A stretch of 64,000 bases of DNA from Paenibacillus silviterrae. GTDB taxonomy: Bacteria; Bacillota; Bacilli; Paenibacillales; NBRC-103111. Location of the stretch: NCBI RefSeq assembly GCF_030167925.1, contig NZ_JASKUT010000001.1, positions 4,300,501 to 4,364,500 of the forward strand. Reading direction: 5' to 3'. Shown piece after piece: positions 32,115-40,488 of this stretch (position 1 is its first letter; the number at the start of each line of letters is the position of its first letter). The notes under the pieces are model-generated. The model was not told the origin of the DNA, did not search any database, and worked only from the letters and a program-made list of their open reading frames with translations. A program made the position numbers and the translations under genes.

Positions 32115-32834
32115 TTACCGTCCATTATTCTCCGTTTGCGTAGGGATCGTGACGCCAGTGCCGAATATACGTTCGTTTAATGAAACAAACCGTTCGCGAT
32201 ATGGCTCTAGCGGTCGCCCTTGCCATGCTTCCTGTGCAATGGCATTAAACTCATTGACGTAATCACGGTTGGCCGAAATGTACACATCCTGAACCGATGG
32301 CTGGGCCATGCGAATCTTTTCGGCAATTTTTTGCTTAAACATATGGGATAAATACTCATGATGCATCACCGTATCGGCACCTTGCACTCCCGGAATCAGC
32401 TGATTAGGATCGGCATAATCGTTCCCCTGGTCGTAGGTGTTGTATAAGCCTCTAACAAGTCCGTAGTTGTTTGTCTCTGAACCGTGACCAGGCACAGCAT
32501 CTGCACGGCCGCTGCGGGTACCGAAGGCCGTATTGTCGATGGTGATCGCCACATAGGCAATATTATCGCCCATCATGACGATGGCGCTGTTTACGCCGCT
32601 CATGCCCTGCACCATGTCGGACAGTGTTTGATTTAGCTGCAGGTTGGTTACTTTATGGGAAACGGTGGCATACTGCTGTTGAGTCTGATAAGCACGGGAG
32701 TTGTTTTCCGGCGGAGCATCGCGTCTGGAGCCGTAGTTATTAGCGCTGTTGTAGTCATAGTAAGCGAAGCAGCCGGAAATACCGACGGTCAGCACGCCCA
32801 GAGAGACGGTCTTCAGCAAGCGGGATAATTTCAT
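32115..32834 (-). CDS. YhcN/YlaJ-family sporulation lipoprotein
   Basis: A 239-residue exported lipoprotein. The signal peptide ends in the lipobox VGISGC with Cys at residue 22. The C-terminal half has the YhcN/YlaJ fold: NSAIVMMGDNIAYVAITID, a helix, then VQDVYISANRDYVNEFNAIA. The region 30-60 is a low-complexity Asn/Tyr/Gln linker. Relatives are made in the forespore and some affect germination. GAGGAGG precedes the ATG. It is divergent from the ctaC operon, and no link with it is apparent. Confidence 0.87.
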   Translation of the reverse strand: MKLSRLLKTVSLGVLTVGISGCFAYYDYNSANNYGSRRDAPPENNSRAYQTQQQYATVSHKVTNLQLNQTLSDMVQGMSGVNSAIVMMGDNIAYVAITIDNTAFGTRSGRADAVPGHGSETNNYGLVRGLYNTYDQGNDYADPNQLIPGVQGADTVMHHEYLSHMFKQKIAEKIRMAQPSVQDVYISANRDYVNEFNAIAQEAWQGRPLEPYRERFVSLNERIFGTGVTIPTQTENNGR

Positions 32835-33024
32835 GACCAGGCCTCCTCATAATGAATGAACTACTCTTAGGATTCATTAAATAGGAGGTTTTATGCGTCA
32901 TAAACATTGGTTCGCAATATGCATAATTTCACCTCTTTTTGGAAATAACCATGAAGAGGAAAAATGACGTCAACAAAGGAAAAATGGCGGACTTCCGAAC
33001 GTTTTGTGAACTCGTCTAGATTGA

Positions 33025-33053
33025 TTGACAAAAAGTAGGCACGAATTTATAGT
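33025..33053 (+). promoter_or_regulatory. Promoter of the caa3 oxidase operon
   Basis: TTGACA and TATAGT are exactly 17 bases apart, about 125 bases before ctaC. The 342-base gap between the YhcN-like gene and ctaC is otherwise AT-rich and holds no gene I can support; a second TTGACA at 33074-33079 has no matching -10. Confidence 0.6.
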
Positions 33054-33176
33054 TATAATGGTGATTAGGTTCCTTGACAGGAAATGATTTTTTTTGCAAG
33101 GGTTTTATGGCAATTTTGTAAGACGGCAAGTGCTCGTTGTTCCGAAACATTTACGTTCTAAGGTGGGATTGATAAG

Positions 33177-34190
33177 ATGATTCGATGGCAAAATCTGTGG
33201 CGGCTCATCCCTCTATGGATGGTGTTACTGCTAGCAGGGTGTGGAGATCCGACGACTTCCGCCTTGAGACCAAGAGGACCCGTGGCCAGAGACCAGCTAT
33301 TCCTGATGAAGCTCAGCTTTGGGATTATGATTCTGGTCGTAGTGGTCGTTTTTGTTATTTACCTGTACGTGCTCGTTCGCTTCAGACAGAAAAAGGGCGA
33401 AAAAGATATCGTACCTAAGCAAGTGGAAGGAAGCCATACGCTCGAGCTGATTTGGACGGTTATTCCGATCATTTTGCTGCTCATTCTGGCGGTACCGACA
33501 GTTCAGTATACGTTCAAGGCGCTTGAGGACCACCGCGGTAACCAGGATGCGTTGCACGTCAAGGTAACGGCCCATGCTTTCTGGTGGCAGTTTGAATACC
33601 CGAGCCTGGGGATTGCGACTGCACAAGACCTGGTCATCCCTACAGGGAAGAAAATCGCTTTTGAAATTACGGCATCCGATGTAAAGCACTCCTTCTGGAT
33701 TCCATCGCTCGGCGGGAAAATGGATACCAACCCTGGATTGAACAACATCTTCTATCTGCAAGCGGATGAAGTGGATACGTTCAAAGGGATTTGTGCGGAG
33801 CTTTGCGGAGCTTCCCACGCATTGATGTTATTTAAAGTAAACAGCTTGGATCCTGCGAACTTCGATAAGTGGGTTGCCGATATGAAAGCTCCGGCTACTA
33901 TCCCTGCAGACGCGAAGCGCGGCGAGCAAGTGTTTAAAGATAACTGCTTGTCCTGTCACGCAGTCAATGCACAAGGACTTGGCGCCGGACCGAACCTCAA
34001 CGGATTTGCGAAGCGTGAGATGGTTGCCGGAATTCTGCCGCATAACGATGAGAGCCTGAGAAAGTGGATTCTCGATCCGCAAGCGCAGAAGCCGGGCAAC
34101 AAGATGCCTGCGTTCGGACCTAACGGACCAAAACCGCTTGGTGAACAAGACGTGAATGATTTGATTAAATATCTGAACGCGCTGCAATAA
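33177..34190 (+). CDS. ctaC: Cytochrome c oxidase subunit II with fused cytochrome c
   Basis: A 337-residue lipoprotein of the caa3 oxidase. The signal ends LLLAGC (Cys 22). Two membrane helices follow. The CuA domain has the ligands of GICAELCGASHALM. The C-terminal cytochrome c domain (from about residue 245) has the heme site CLSCH and the distal Met of KMPAFG. It takes electrons directly from cytochrome c. AGGTGGGA precedes the ATG. It is first in a ctaCDEF operon; ctaA and ctaB, which often lie upstream in bacilli, are not in this window on its 5' side. Confidence 0.95.
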   Translation: MIRWQNLWRLIPLWMVLLLAGCGDPTTSALRPRGPVARDQLFLMKLSFGIMILVVVVVFVIYLYVLVRFRQKKGEKDIVPKQVEGSHTLELIWTVIPIILLLILAVPTVQYTFKALEDHRGNQDALHVKVTAHAFWWQFEYPSLGIATAQDLVIPTGKKIAFEITASDVKHSFWIPSLGGKMDTNPGLNNIFYLQADEVDTFKGICAELCGASHALMLFKVNSLDPANFDKWVADMKAPATIPADAKRGEQVFKDNCLSCHAVNAQGLGAGPNLNGFAKREMVAGILPHNDESLRKWILDPQAQKPGNKMPAFGPNGPKPLGEQDVNDLIKYLNALQ

Positions 34191-34220
34191 CGGCATCAAT
34201 GGAAAAAGGAGGTTACATTC

Positions 34221-36074
34221 GTGGCTCACGCACACACAGTTAAACGTCATACCGGCATCATGGATTGGCTGACGACCGTCGATCACAAGAAGATCGGGAT
34301 CCTGTACTTGCTTGCAGGCGGATTCTTCTTCCTGATCGGTGGACTGGAAGCGATCCTGATCCGGATTCAGCTGGCCTACCCGGACCAGAAGATTTTTATC
34401 GGGGACACTTTTAATCAGTTAACGACGATGCACGGAACAACGATGATCTTCTTGGCGGCCATGCCCGCCATCTTCGGCTTCATGAATGCGATCGTACCAC
34501 TCCAAATCGGAGCGCGCGACGTAGCGTATCCATTCGTGAACGCCCTTGGTTTTTGGTTGTTCTTCTTCGGGGGCTTGCTCCTCAACACCTCCTGGTTTTT
34601 AGGCGGTGCGCCGGATGCGGGCTGGACGGCTTACCCGCCGCTCTCCGGACTTGTCGATCCTACAGGGGCCTTTAAGGGCGTAGACTTTTACGTGCTGGGC
34701 TTACAGATCGCCGGTCTCGGTACCTTAATCGGTGGTATTAACTTTATCGTAACGATTATCAACATGCGCGCGCCTGGTATGACTTACATGCGGATGCCGC
34801 TGTTTACCTGGACTGCTTTTATTACGTCCATCCTGATCTTGTTCGCGTTCCCTGCCATTACGGTAGGTCTGGTTGAATTGATGTTCGACCGCATTTTTGA
34901 CGGGGCGTTTTTCGATGTATCGAAGGGCGGTAACCCTGTACTGTGGGAGCATATCTTCTGGATCTTCGGTCATCCGGAGGTATACATTCTGATTCTCCCT
35001 GCATTCGGTATGATCTCTGATATCGTATCTACGTTCTCCCGCAAGCGTCTGTTCGGTTACAGCTCCATGGTATTCGCTACAGCGCTTATCGGTTTCCTTG
35101 GCTTCATGGTTTGGGCTCACCATATGTTTACAACGGGTATCGGTCCGATCGGGGACGCCATATTCGGGGTAGCGACGATGGCGATCGCAGTACCTACTGG
35201 GGTGAAAGTATTTAACTGGCTGTTTACTCTGTGGGGCGGTCAAATCAAGTTTACAACAGCAAGTATTTTTGCGACAGCATTCATCCCGACATTCGTTATG
35301 GGTGGGGTAACAGGGGTTATGCTTGCAGTTCCTGCGGCTGACTTCCAATACCACGATACGTATTTCGTTGTAGCTCACTTCCACTATGTTATCGTCGGCG
35401 GCTTGGTGCTCGGTTTGTTCGCAGCTGCTTACTACTGGTGGCCTAAGATGTTCGGCCGTCTGCTGAGCGAAACACTCGGAAGAATTCATTTCTGGACCTT
35501 CTTCATCGGCTTCCACTTGACCTTCTTCCCGCAGCACTTCCTCGGACTGATGGGTATGCCTCGCCGCGTATTCACTTACGAGCCGGGCGTCGGTTTGGAG
35601 CAAGGTAACTTTATTAGTACCATTGGTGCGATTCTGATGGGTATCGGTACGATTGCATTTATCATCAACATCATCGCTACGTCCCGCAAGCCGATGAATG
35701 CACCGAACGATCCATGGGATGCACGTACATTGGAGTGGACGATTTCTTCTCCAGCTCCTGAATATAACTTCAAGCAGACTCCGCTGGTTCGCGGCTTGGA
35801 TGCTTTCTGGAAAGAAAAGATGGCCGGCAACAAAGAAATGACTCCGGCAGAGCCAATCGGCTCGATCCACATGCCATCGCCTTCGATCCTGCCGTTCTTT
35901 ATGTCGGTTGGCTTGTTCATTTCGGGTTATGGCTTCATGTATCACCACTATGCTGTAAGTATTATCGGTATCGGCATCACCTTGATCTGTATGTTCCTTC
36001 GTTCCGTTTACGACGATCACGGCTGGCATATCGAACCGGAAGAGTTAAACGATGATAAGGGGGTTAAGGCATGA
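34221..36074 (+). CDS. ctaD: Cytochrome c oxidase subunit I
   Basis: A 617-residue heme-copper oxidase catalytic subunit. The hallmark sites are present: the low-spin heme His of TMHGTTMIF, the CuB/Tyr region FWIFGHPEVYILILPAFG with the His-Tyr link, VWAHHMFTTG with the CuB His pair, and HDTYFVVAHFHYVIVGG with the heme a3 and a ligands. The start is a GTG with AAGGAGG eight bases upstream. It overlaps ctaE by four bases (ATGA), so translation is coupled. Confidence 0.96.
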   Translation: MAHAHTVKRHTGIMDWLTTVDHKKIGILYLLAGGFFFLIGGLEAILIRIQLAYPDQKIFIGDTFNQLTTMHGTTMIFLAAMPAIFGFMNAIVPLQIGARDVAYPFVNALGFWLFFFGGLLLNTSWFLGGAPDAGWTAYPPLSGLVDPTGAFKGVDFYVLGLQIAGLGTLIGGINFIVTIINMRAPGMTYMRMPLFTWTAFITSILILFAFPAITVGLVELMFDRIFDGAFFDVSKGGNPVLWEHIFWIFGHPEVYILILPAFGMISDIVSTFSRKRLFGYSSMVFATALIGFLGFMVWAHHMFTTGIGPIGDAIFGVATMAIAVPTGVKVFNWLFTLWGGQIKFTTASIFATAFIPTFVMGGVTGVMLAVPAADFQYHDTYFVVAHFHYVIVGGLVLGLFAAAYYWWPKMFGRLLSETLGRIHFWTFFIGFHLTFFPQHFLGLMGMPRRVFTYEPGVGLEQGNFISTIGAILMGIGTIAFIINIIATSRKPMNAPNDPWDARTLEWTISSPAPEYNFKQTPLVRGLDAFWKEKMAGNKEMTPAEPIGSIHMPSPSILPFFMSVGLFISGYGFMYHHYAVSIIGIGITLICMFLRSVYDDHGWHIEPEELNDDKGVKA

Positions 36075-36694
36075 GTGCAGCACATCACGAAGTAGGCGGT
36101 GCCCTGCCACCTCATCCGGAAACGGCAACCCTGGAAGGTAAGAATAAAGTTCTCGGCTTCTGGCTGTTCCTCGGCGGAGAATGCGTATTGTTCGGTACGC
36201 TGTTTGCATCGTTCGTGGCACTTCGTAACCAAGTGCCGGACGGTCCGACGGCTCAGCATTTGTTCCAGCTTGACATTGTTGCTTTGTCAACGTTTATCCT
36301 GCTTACAAGCTCCTTGACGAGCGTATTCGCCATCATGGCGATGCACCGCAATAACTTCAAGGCGCTTCAAGGCTGGATGGCGGTAACGATTGCCCTCGGA
36401 CTTGCGTTCTTGGGTCTTGAGATTTATGAGTTCTATCACTATGTACATGAAGGTCACGGCTTTACGACCAGTGCCTTCTCGACTTCCTTCTATGCATTGG
36501 TCGGCTTCCATGGAGGCCACGTTGCTTTCGGGGTGCTTTGGATCGGTCTTCTGATCATTCAGGGCTTCAAGAAGGGGCTGACGGTCGTTACGGCTCCGAA
36601 GTATTATGTTGCAGCGCTTTACTGGCACTTTATCGACGTCGTGTGGGTATTCATCTTCACCGTCGTTTACTTGCTCGGAAAGGTGGGGCCGTAA
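36071..36694 (+). CDS. ctaE: Cytochrome c oxidase subunit III
   Basis: A 207-residue membrane subunit with five helices. It has the family features FWLFLGGECVLFGTLFASF, HVAFGVLWIGLLIIQG and the C-terminal YWHFIDVVWVFIFTVVYLL with the conserved Glu and His. Its ATG overlaps the ctaD stop, and ctaF follows after one base. It stabilises the oxidase core and its proton channel. Confidence 0.95.
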   Translation: MSAAHHEVGGALPPHPETATLEGKNKVLGFWLFLGGECVLFGTLFASFVALRNQVPDGPTAQHLFQLDIVALSTFILLTSSLTSVFAIMAMHRNNFKALQGWMAVTIALGLAFLGLEIYEFYHYVHEGHGFTTSAFSTSFYALVGFHGGHVAFGVLWIGLLIIQGFKKGLTVVTAPKYYVAALYWHFIDVVWVFIFTVVYLLGKVGP

Positions 36695-36695
36695 G

Positions 36696-37010
36696 ATGGC
36701 AGGACAACATTCATCTTCCGCTGGGAATGAGCGTCACCGGTTAGAAGGCCCTAAGAATCACTATTTGTCGTACATTATCTCGATCGTGCTTACGATGTTG
36801 GCCTTCGCAGTCGTTCTTTACGGCGGCTTGGATCGTTCCTTCATCATCCTCTTCTTGGTAGGTCTGGCAGTAGTGCAAATTATTTTCCAGCTGGCCTACT
36901 GGATGCATATGAAGGAAAAAGGACATTTGTGGCCGATCGTTGGTCTTCTGTTCGGATCGTTTGTTGCATTGACGGCTCTAGCAGCCGGTGTTTACTGGAC
37001 ATTCTGGTAG
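36696..37010 (+). CDS. ctaF: Cytochrome c oxidase subunit IV
   Basis: A 104-residue protein with three hydrophobic helices: YIISIVLTMLAFAVVLYGGL, FIILFLVGLAVVQIIFQLAY and the last PIVGLLFGSFVALTALAAG. The short WMHMKEKGH loop is typical of subunit IV of bacillar caa3 oxidases. The start lies one base after the ctaE stop, with GGTGGGG upstream. A terminator follows, so the operon ends here. Confidence 0.93.
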   Translation: MAGQHSSSAGNERHRLEGPKNHYLSYIISIVLTMLAFAVVLYGGLDRSFIILFLVGLAVVQIIFQLAYWMHMKEKGHLWPIVGLLFGSFVALTALAAGVYWTFW

Positions 37011-37019
37011 GATATGTGG

Positions 37020-37057
37020 GAGAGGCGGCTTTGATTAGAGAAGGCGCCTCTCTTTTT
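37020..37057 (+). terminator. Terminator of ctaCDEF
   Basis: GAGAGGCG and CGCCTCTC form a perfect stem, followed by five T residues. Confidence 0.85.
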
Positions 37058-37151
37058 GGATAAGTATGTAACAGAATTCACAAGTTAGACACAAGCGGAG
37101 AAGATGCTCCCTTGGATGAAAAAAAGGTATAGAAAGGAGCGGCCACTCATC

Positions 37152-38021
37152 ATGCTTACCCATCCGATCCACATCGCTCATGAAGAGCATGTGCAAGCTG
37201 TGGCGCCTTCGTTCGCTCAGCTGTGGAGTCCCGGTTTTTTGCTGGTGTTGGTTGTTCTCGGTATTTTGTACACGCTGTTTACAGGCTCTTGGAGGCATCG
37301 TATTGAAGGTTCGGAGCCGGTGGCGCAGAAGCATCGCCTGTATTTCTGGATTGGCTTGGCCTTCTGGTATGCAGCAGACGGAAGTCCGCTAGCGTACTAC
37401 GGCCATCACTATTATTTCAGCATTCACATGCTTCAGCAATCGATGCTGTATTTGGTTATGCCGCCGCTTTTCCTTCTGGCCACTCCAGGATGGCTGCTGC
37501 AGGCAGGACTGCGCAATGCTGCTGTCGAGAAGGTGTTTCGCTTCATTACCAACCCGATCCTGGCCCTGTTTGTTTTTAACTTTGTATTTTCCGTATATCA
37601 TGTCCCGATTGTGATGGACTATCTGATGGTGAACGGAACGGTTCATATGTTATATAAAGTGGTATTCCTTCTTGCCGCCTTCATGATGTGGTTCCCGGTA
37701 TATACGCCGCTGCCACAATACGACCGATTGAGCGACATGAAGAAGCTTGCTTATATTTTCATCAACGGACTGCTGCTTACACCGGCTTGTGCCTTGATTA
37801 TTTTCGCTAAGGTTCCGTTGTATGCGATGTATGCTGCGATTCCGGATCAGCAGCTTCTGCTCTCTACGGTGAACGATCAGTCGTTTGGCGGCGTAATTAT
37901 GAAAATCGTACAGGAAATCGTTTACGGCTGGGCTCTCGGGTATATTTTCTACCGCTGGTATCGCCGCGAACGGAAAGATGAACTGCTGCTGGACGCTCCC
38001 GAGAATTGGAACCGGGCATAA
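37152..38021 (+). CDS. ctaG: Cytochrome c oxidase assembly factor CtaG
   Basis: A 289-residue membrane protein with about seven helices, of the bacillar CtaG (caa3_CtaG) family, distinct from the proteobacterial Cox11-type CtaG. It shows the conserved stretches FWIGLAFWYAADGSPLAYYG, HMLQQSMLYLVMPPLFLL and a basic C-terminal tail. Family members are needed for active caa3 oxidase, probably in copper centre assembly. AAGGAG is 12 bases before this ATG; an in-frame ATG 16 codons upstream is possible but gives a hydrophilic extension. ctaM follows after 32 bases. Confidence 0.9.
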   Translation: MLTHPIHIAHEEHVQAVAPSFAQLWSPGFLLVLVVLGILYTLFTGSWRHRIEGSEPVAQKHRLYFWIGLAFWYAADGSPLAYYGHHYYFSIHMLQQSMLYLVMPPLFLLATPGWLLQAGLRNAAVEKVFRFITNPILALFVFNFVFSVYHVPIVMDYLMVNGTVHMLYKVVFLLAAFMMWFPVYTPLPQYDRLSDMKKLAYIFINGLLLTPACALIIFAKVPLYAMYAAIPDQQLLLSTVNDQSFGGVIMKIVQEIVYGWALGYIFYRWYRRERKDELLLDAPENWNRA

Positions 38022-38053
38022 ACTTTATAATTTGTCTATTAGGTGGGATTGTA

Positions 38054-38515
38054 ATGAATTTACCTATACTGCCTACGATCAGTACAAGCTTCATTGTCAT
38101 CAGCGCCGTATTCGTAGCTTTCGGCTGGTATCAGATTGTGAAGGGAAACCGGGAGACGCATCAGAAGCTAATGCTATGGGGAGCCTTCTTTGCCATTGCC
38201 TTCTTTCTCATTTATGCGAGCCGAACGGTATTCGTAGGAAATACATCGTTCGGAGGACCGGAGAGCCTGAAGCTGGCCTATCATCTCTTCTTGTTTTTCC
38301 ATATTACTCTAGCGACGGTTGCAGCGGTTTTCGGAATTACAACCCTGATCTTCGCTTTCAACAAGAAGTTTGCAAAGCATAGACGTATCGGTAAAATCAC
38401 AACGGTCGTATGGCTGCTGACGGCGCCAACAGGAGTAGTGGTATATACGCTGCTGTATGTGCTGTACCCGGGAGGGGCAACCAAGCCGGTGATCGATGCG
38501 ATTCTCGGCACGTAA
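38054..38515 (+). CDS. DUF420 protein, CtaM-like oxidase assembly factor
   Basis: A 153-residue membrane protein with four helices and conserved His in KLAYHLFLFFHITLA and in KHRRIGKITTVVWLLTAPTG, as in the DUF420 family. B. subtilis YozB and S. aureus CtaM belong here; CtaM is needed for maturation of heme-copper oxidase. AGGTGGGA five bases before the ATG sets the start. Its position behind ctaG supports a role in caa3 assembly. Confidence 0.87.
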   Translation: MNLPILPTISTSFIVISAVFVAFGWYQIVKGNRETHQKLMLWGAFFAIAFFLIYASRTVFVGNTSFGGPESLKLAYHLFLFFHITLATVAAVFGITTLIFAFNKKFAKHRRIGKITTVVWLLTAPTGVVVYTLLYVLYPGGATKPVIDAILGT

Positions 38516-38526
38516 ACCAGCATAAG

Positions 38527-38568
38527 AAAAGCAGTGAAGTCTCCAAACGGGGACCTCACTGCTTTTTT
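38527..38568. terminator. Terminator between convergent genes
   Basis: AAAAGCAGTGA and TCACTGCTTTT are perfect arms with inner GTCTCC/GGGGAC pairing, followed by TT. Confidence 0.8.
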
Positions 38569-38576
38569 CATAAAGG

Positions 38577-39332
38577 CTACTTTAATGCGCTTCCTCCGAA
38601 GATGAATCGCTTCTCCCAATGCTTTCCGTCAATCGTATCGATTCGAACGCCTCCTGAGGCCTTGGAATAAGTGTGGAGGATCTTTCCATCCCCTATGTAA
38701 ATGCCGGCATGCGTAATGCGTTGTCCGGACTTATCCGATGGATAGCTGCCGGAGCTGCGGTACTCCATGAAGAACATCAGGTCGCCTGGCTTCAGATTAG
38801 ACCAAGTCTTCGTCGTACGTCCGATTGATTTCACATAATCCCCTTGAGCACGCGAATCGCTTGGCAGCGTAATGCCGGCACCATCCTTGAAGGCTTGTTT
38901 AATAAAATCGGAGCAGTCAAACGTCTTTGTAGTCGAACGGTCCGATCCGTATTCGTAGGGCGTGCCGAGGTAGGCTCTGCCCGCGTTAATGATTTTCGTG
39001 CGAAGTGCCGACGTGTCCGCCGGCTGCGTAGGTGTCACGCTGCCTGATAACACTTTCACATACTGGCTGCTAGTCGAGATATAACCCACTTGACCGCGGG
39101 AGTCTTTGATTTTGTACCACCAGGAGTTTACCTTCTCAAGGATGTCGATGTACTCGCCGTCTTGGATATAGCGAATTCGGGAAGAACCTGTATCCGGAGC
39201 CGTCCGGAAGCTGACACTGCTAACAATAACGGCATCTGCGGCAGCGCTTACAGGATGAGCCAGCATAGCTTGGGAACCGAATGCAATCGTAGTGGCTAAC
39301 AAGGCGATCGTCAATTGTTTTTTCATCTTCAT
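38577..39332 (-). CDS. Secreted SH3-NlpC/P60 peptidoglycan hydrolase
   Basis: A 251-residue exported enzyme. The signal peptide (1-31) ends PVSAAA. A bacterial SH3 domain follows (about 33-95: VSSVSFRTAPDTGSSRIRYI, GYIST). The NlpC/P60 domain has catalytic C140 in TFDCSDF, H208 in THAGIYIG and H220 in ILHTYS. Such enzymes cut the peptide stem of peptidoglycan between D-gamma-Glu and the third residue. GGAGG is 10 bases before the ATG. Divergent from the thioredoxin-like gene. Confidence 0.92.
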   Translation of the reverse strand: MKMKKQLTIALLATTIAFGSQAMLAHPVSAAADAVIVSSVSFRTAPDTGSSRIRYIQDGEYIDILEKVNSWWYKIKDSRGQVGYISTSSQYVKVLSGSVTPTQPADTSALRTKIINAGRAYLGTPYEYGSDRSTTKTFDCSDFIKQAFKDGAGITLPSDSRAQGDYVKSIGRTTKTWSNLKPGDLMFFMEYRSSGSYPSDKSGQRITHAGIYIGDGKILHTYSKASGGVRIDTIDGKHWEKRFIFGGSALK

Positions 39333-39413
39333 GATGTATTGGCCTCCAGTAGTAAGTTATGATTTGACAAGGACGAAGACTCACTCCACAATGTGTGTAA
39401 GGACATCTGCGGA

Positions 39414-40460
39414 ATGGAGAACGGACGAACAATGGATACGATAAATGTAGGACCCTTACTTTTAAAAAGAGACATGCTGGAATGGATCCTTGCGGCAGCG
39501 GCTGGCTATAGCTTGATGCGGCTAAGAATGAAAGGAACGGCAACAGGAGCGAGAATCGGCTCTCAGCTGCTTAACGCGCTGTTATGCGGCATTGTGGTTT
39601 GGAAAGGCAGCTTGCTGCTCTTTAGCCCCATGGAGGTAATCCGGCAGCCGATGTCACTGCTCTATTTTACCGGAGGAGCACGTGGAGCTTGGCTTGGAAT
39701 GGCCGCTGCTCTTGCCTATGTATGGCTGCAAGCGCGAAAGGAAGAGCGGACGAGCAGACCTCAATACATTGATTCGACATTATTCTTCATTTTGTGTGGG
39801 TACTCGATAAAATTGCTGTTGGATGTTCTCTCGGGCGGCGAACACATGCTTCGTGACGGATTGATCGTTTTGTTAGCCGTTCTTGTCGGCAGCCTTTGGC
39901 TGCGTCAGGTCGCTCCGGGTCAGCTCAAAGGCGCCGCTCAGCTGGCTGTTATGTTTTTGGTCGGCAGTGCCTTGATTGTTTCGTTTGCTGCGAACCTGTG
40001 GGAAAAGCCGGATGCTTCACAGTCATCGGAAGCGGGCTATGGTCTCAATATCGGACAGCAGGCCCCGGATTTTGAGGTACAGAATTTGGAAGGGAAAACC
40101 GTTAAGCTTTCCGATTACCGTGGGAAAACCGTTGTGCTAAATTTCTGGGCCACCTGGTGCCCGCCATGTCGTGCGGAAATGCCCCATATGGAGCGATTCC
40201 ACGAGCAGTATCATGACGATGTAGTGGTCTTGGGGATGAATGCGACGACAACGGAGGCCAGTCCGAATGTGGTTGAGGCTTGGGTCAAGGAGTGGGGACT
40301 TCAATTCCCGATTGTGCTGGATTCGCAGGGTAAGGTGATCGAGGCGTATCGGATTAACTCTTATCCGACTACCTATGTGATGGATGCGGAAGGAAAAGTG
40401 ATTTATCGCTATCAGGGACCGATGAATTTTGATATGCTGAAGGAAGCGACGAGAAAATAA
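39414..40460 (+). CDS. Membrane-anchored thioredoxin-like protein (TlpA/ResA type)
   Basis: A 348-residue protein. Residues 1-205 hold about five hydrophobic helices, an unusually large membrane part. Residues about 210-348 are a TlpA/ResA-type thioredoxin domain beginning IGQQAPDFEVQNLEGKTVKL, with active site WCPPC (C249, C252) and the cis-Pro loop YPTTYV. It probably works outside the membrane on heme or cofactor proteins; the membrane part could supply electrons or simply anchor. The oxidase genes are close, so a role in cytochrome c maturation is possible. The ATG six codons later is an alternative start. Confidence 0.83.
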   Translation: MENGRTMDTINVGPLLLKRDMLEWILAAAAGYSLMRLRMKGTATGARIGSQLLNALLCGIVVWKGSLLLFSPMEVIRQPMSLLYFTGGARGAWLGMAAALAYVWLQARKEERTSRPQYIDSTLFFILCGYSIKLLLDVLSGGEHMLRDGLIVLLAVLVGSLWLRQVAPGQLKGAAQLAVMFLVGSALIVSFAANLWEKPDASQSSEAGYGLNIGQQAPDFEVQNLEGKTVKLSDYRGKTVVLNFWATWCPPCRAEMPHMERFHEQYHDDVVVLGMNATTTEASPNVVEAWVKEWGLQFPIVLDSQGKVIEAYRINSYPTTYVMDAEGKVIYRYQGPMNFDMLKEATRK

Positions 40461-40488
40461 AACGTTTCAATGTTAGGAGAGATAACTT

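Noticed and set aside
32893..32967. 24-codon open frame beginning MRHKHWFAICIISPLFG after AGGAGG
   Set aside because: The ribosome-site spacing is short, the product has no clear pattern and the region is the promoter gap of two divergent genes. It may be chance.
34725..36029. Minus-strand open frame of 434 codons opposite ctaD
   Set aside because: Antisense to the highly conserved oxidase subunit I; no ribosome site and no family pattern.
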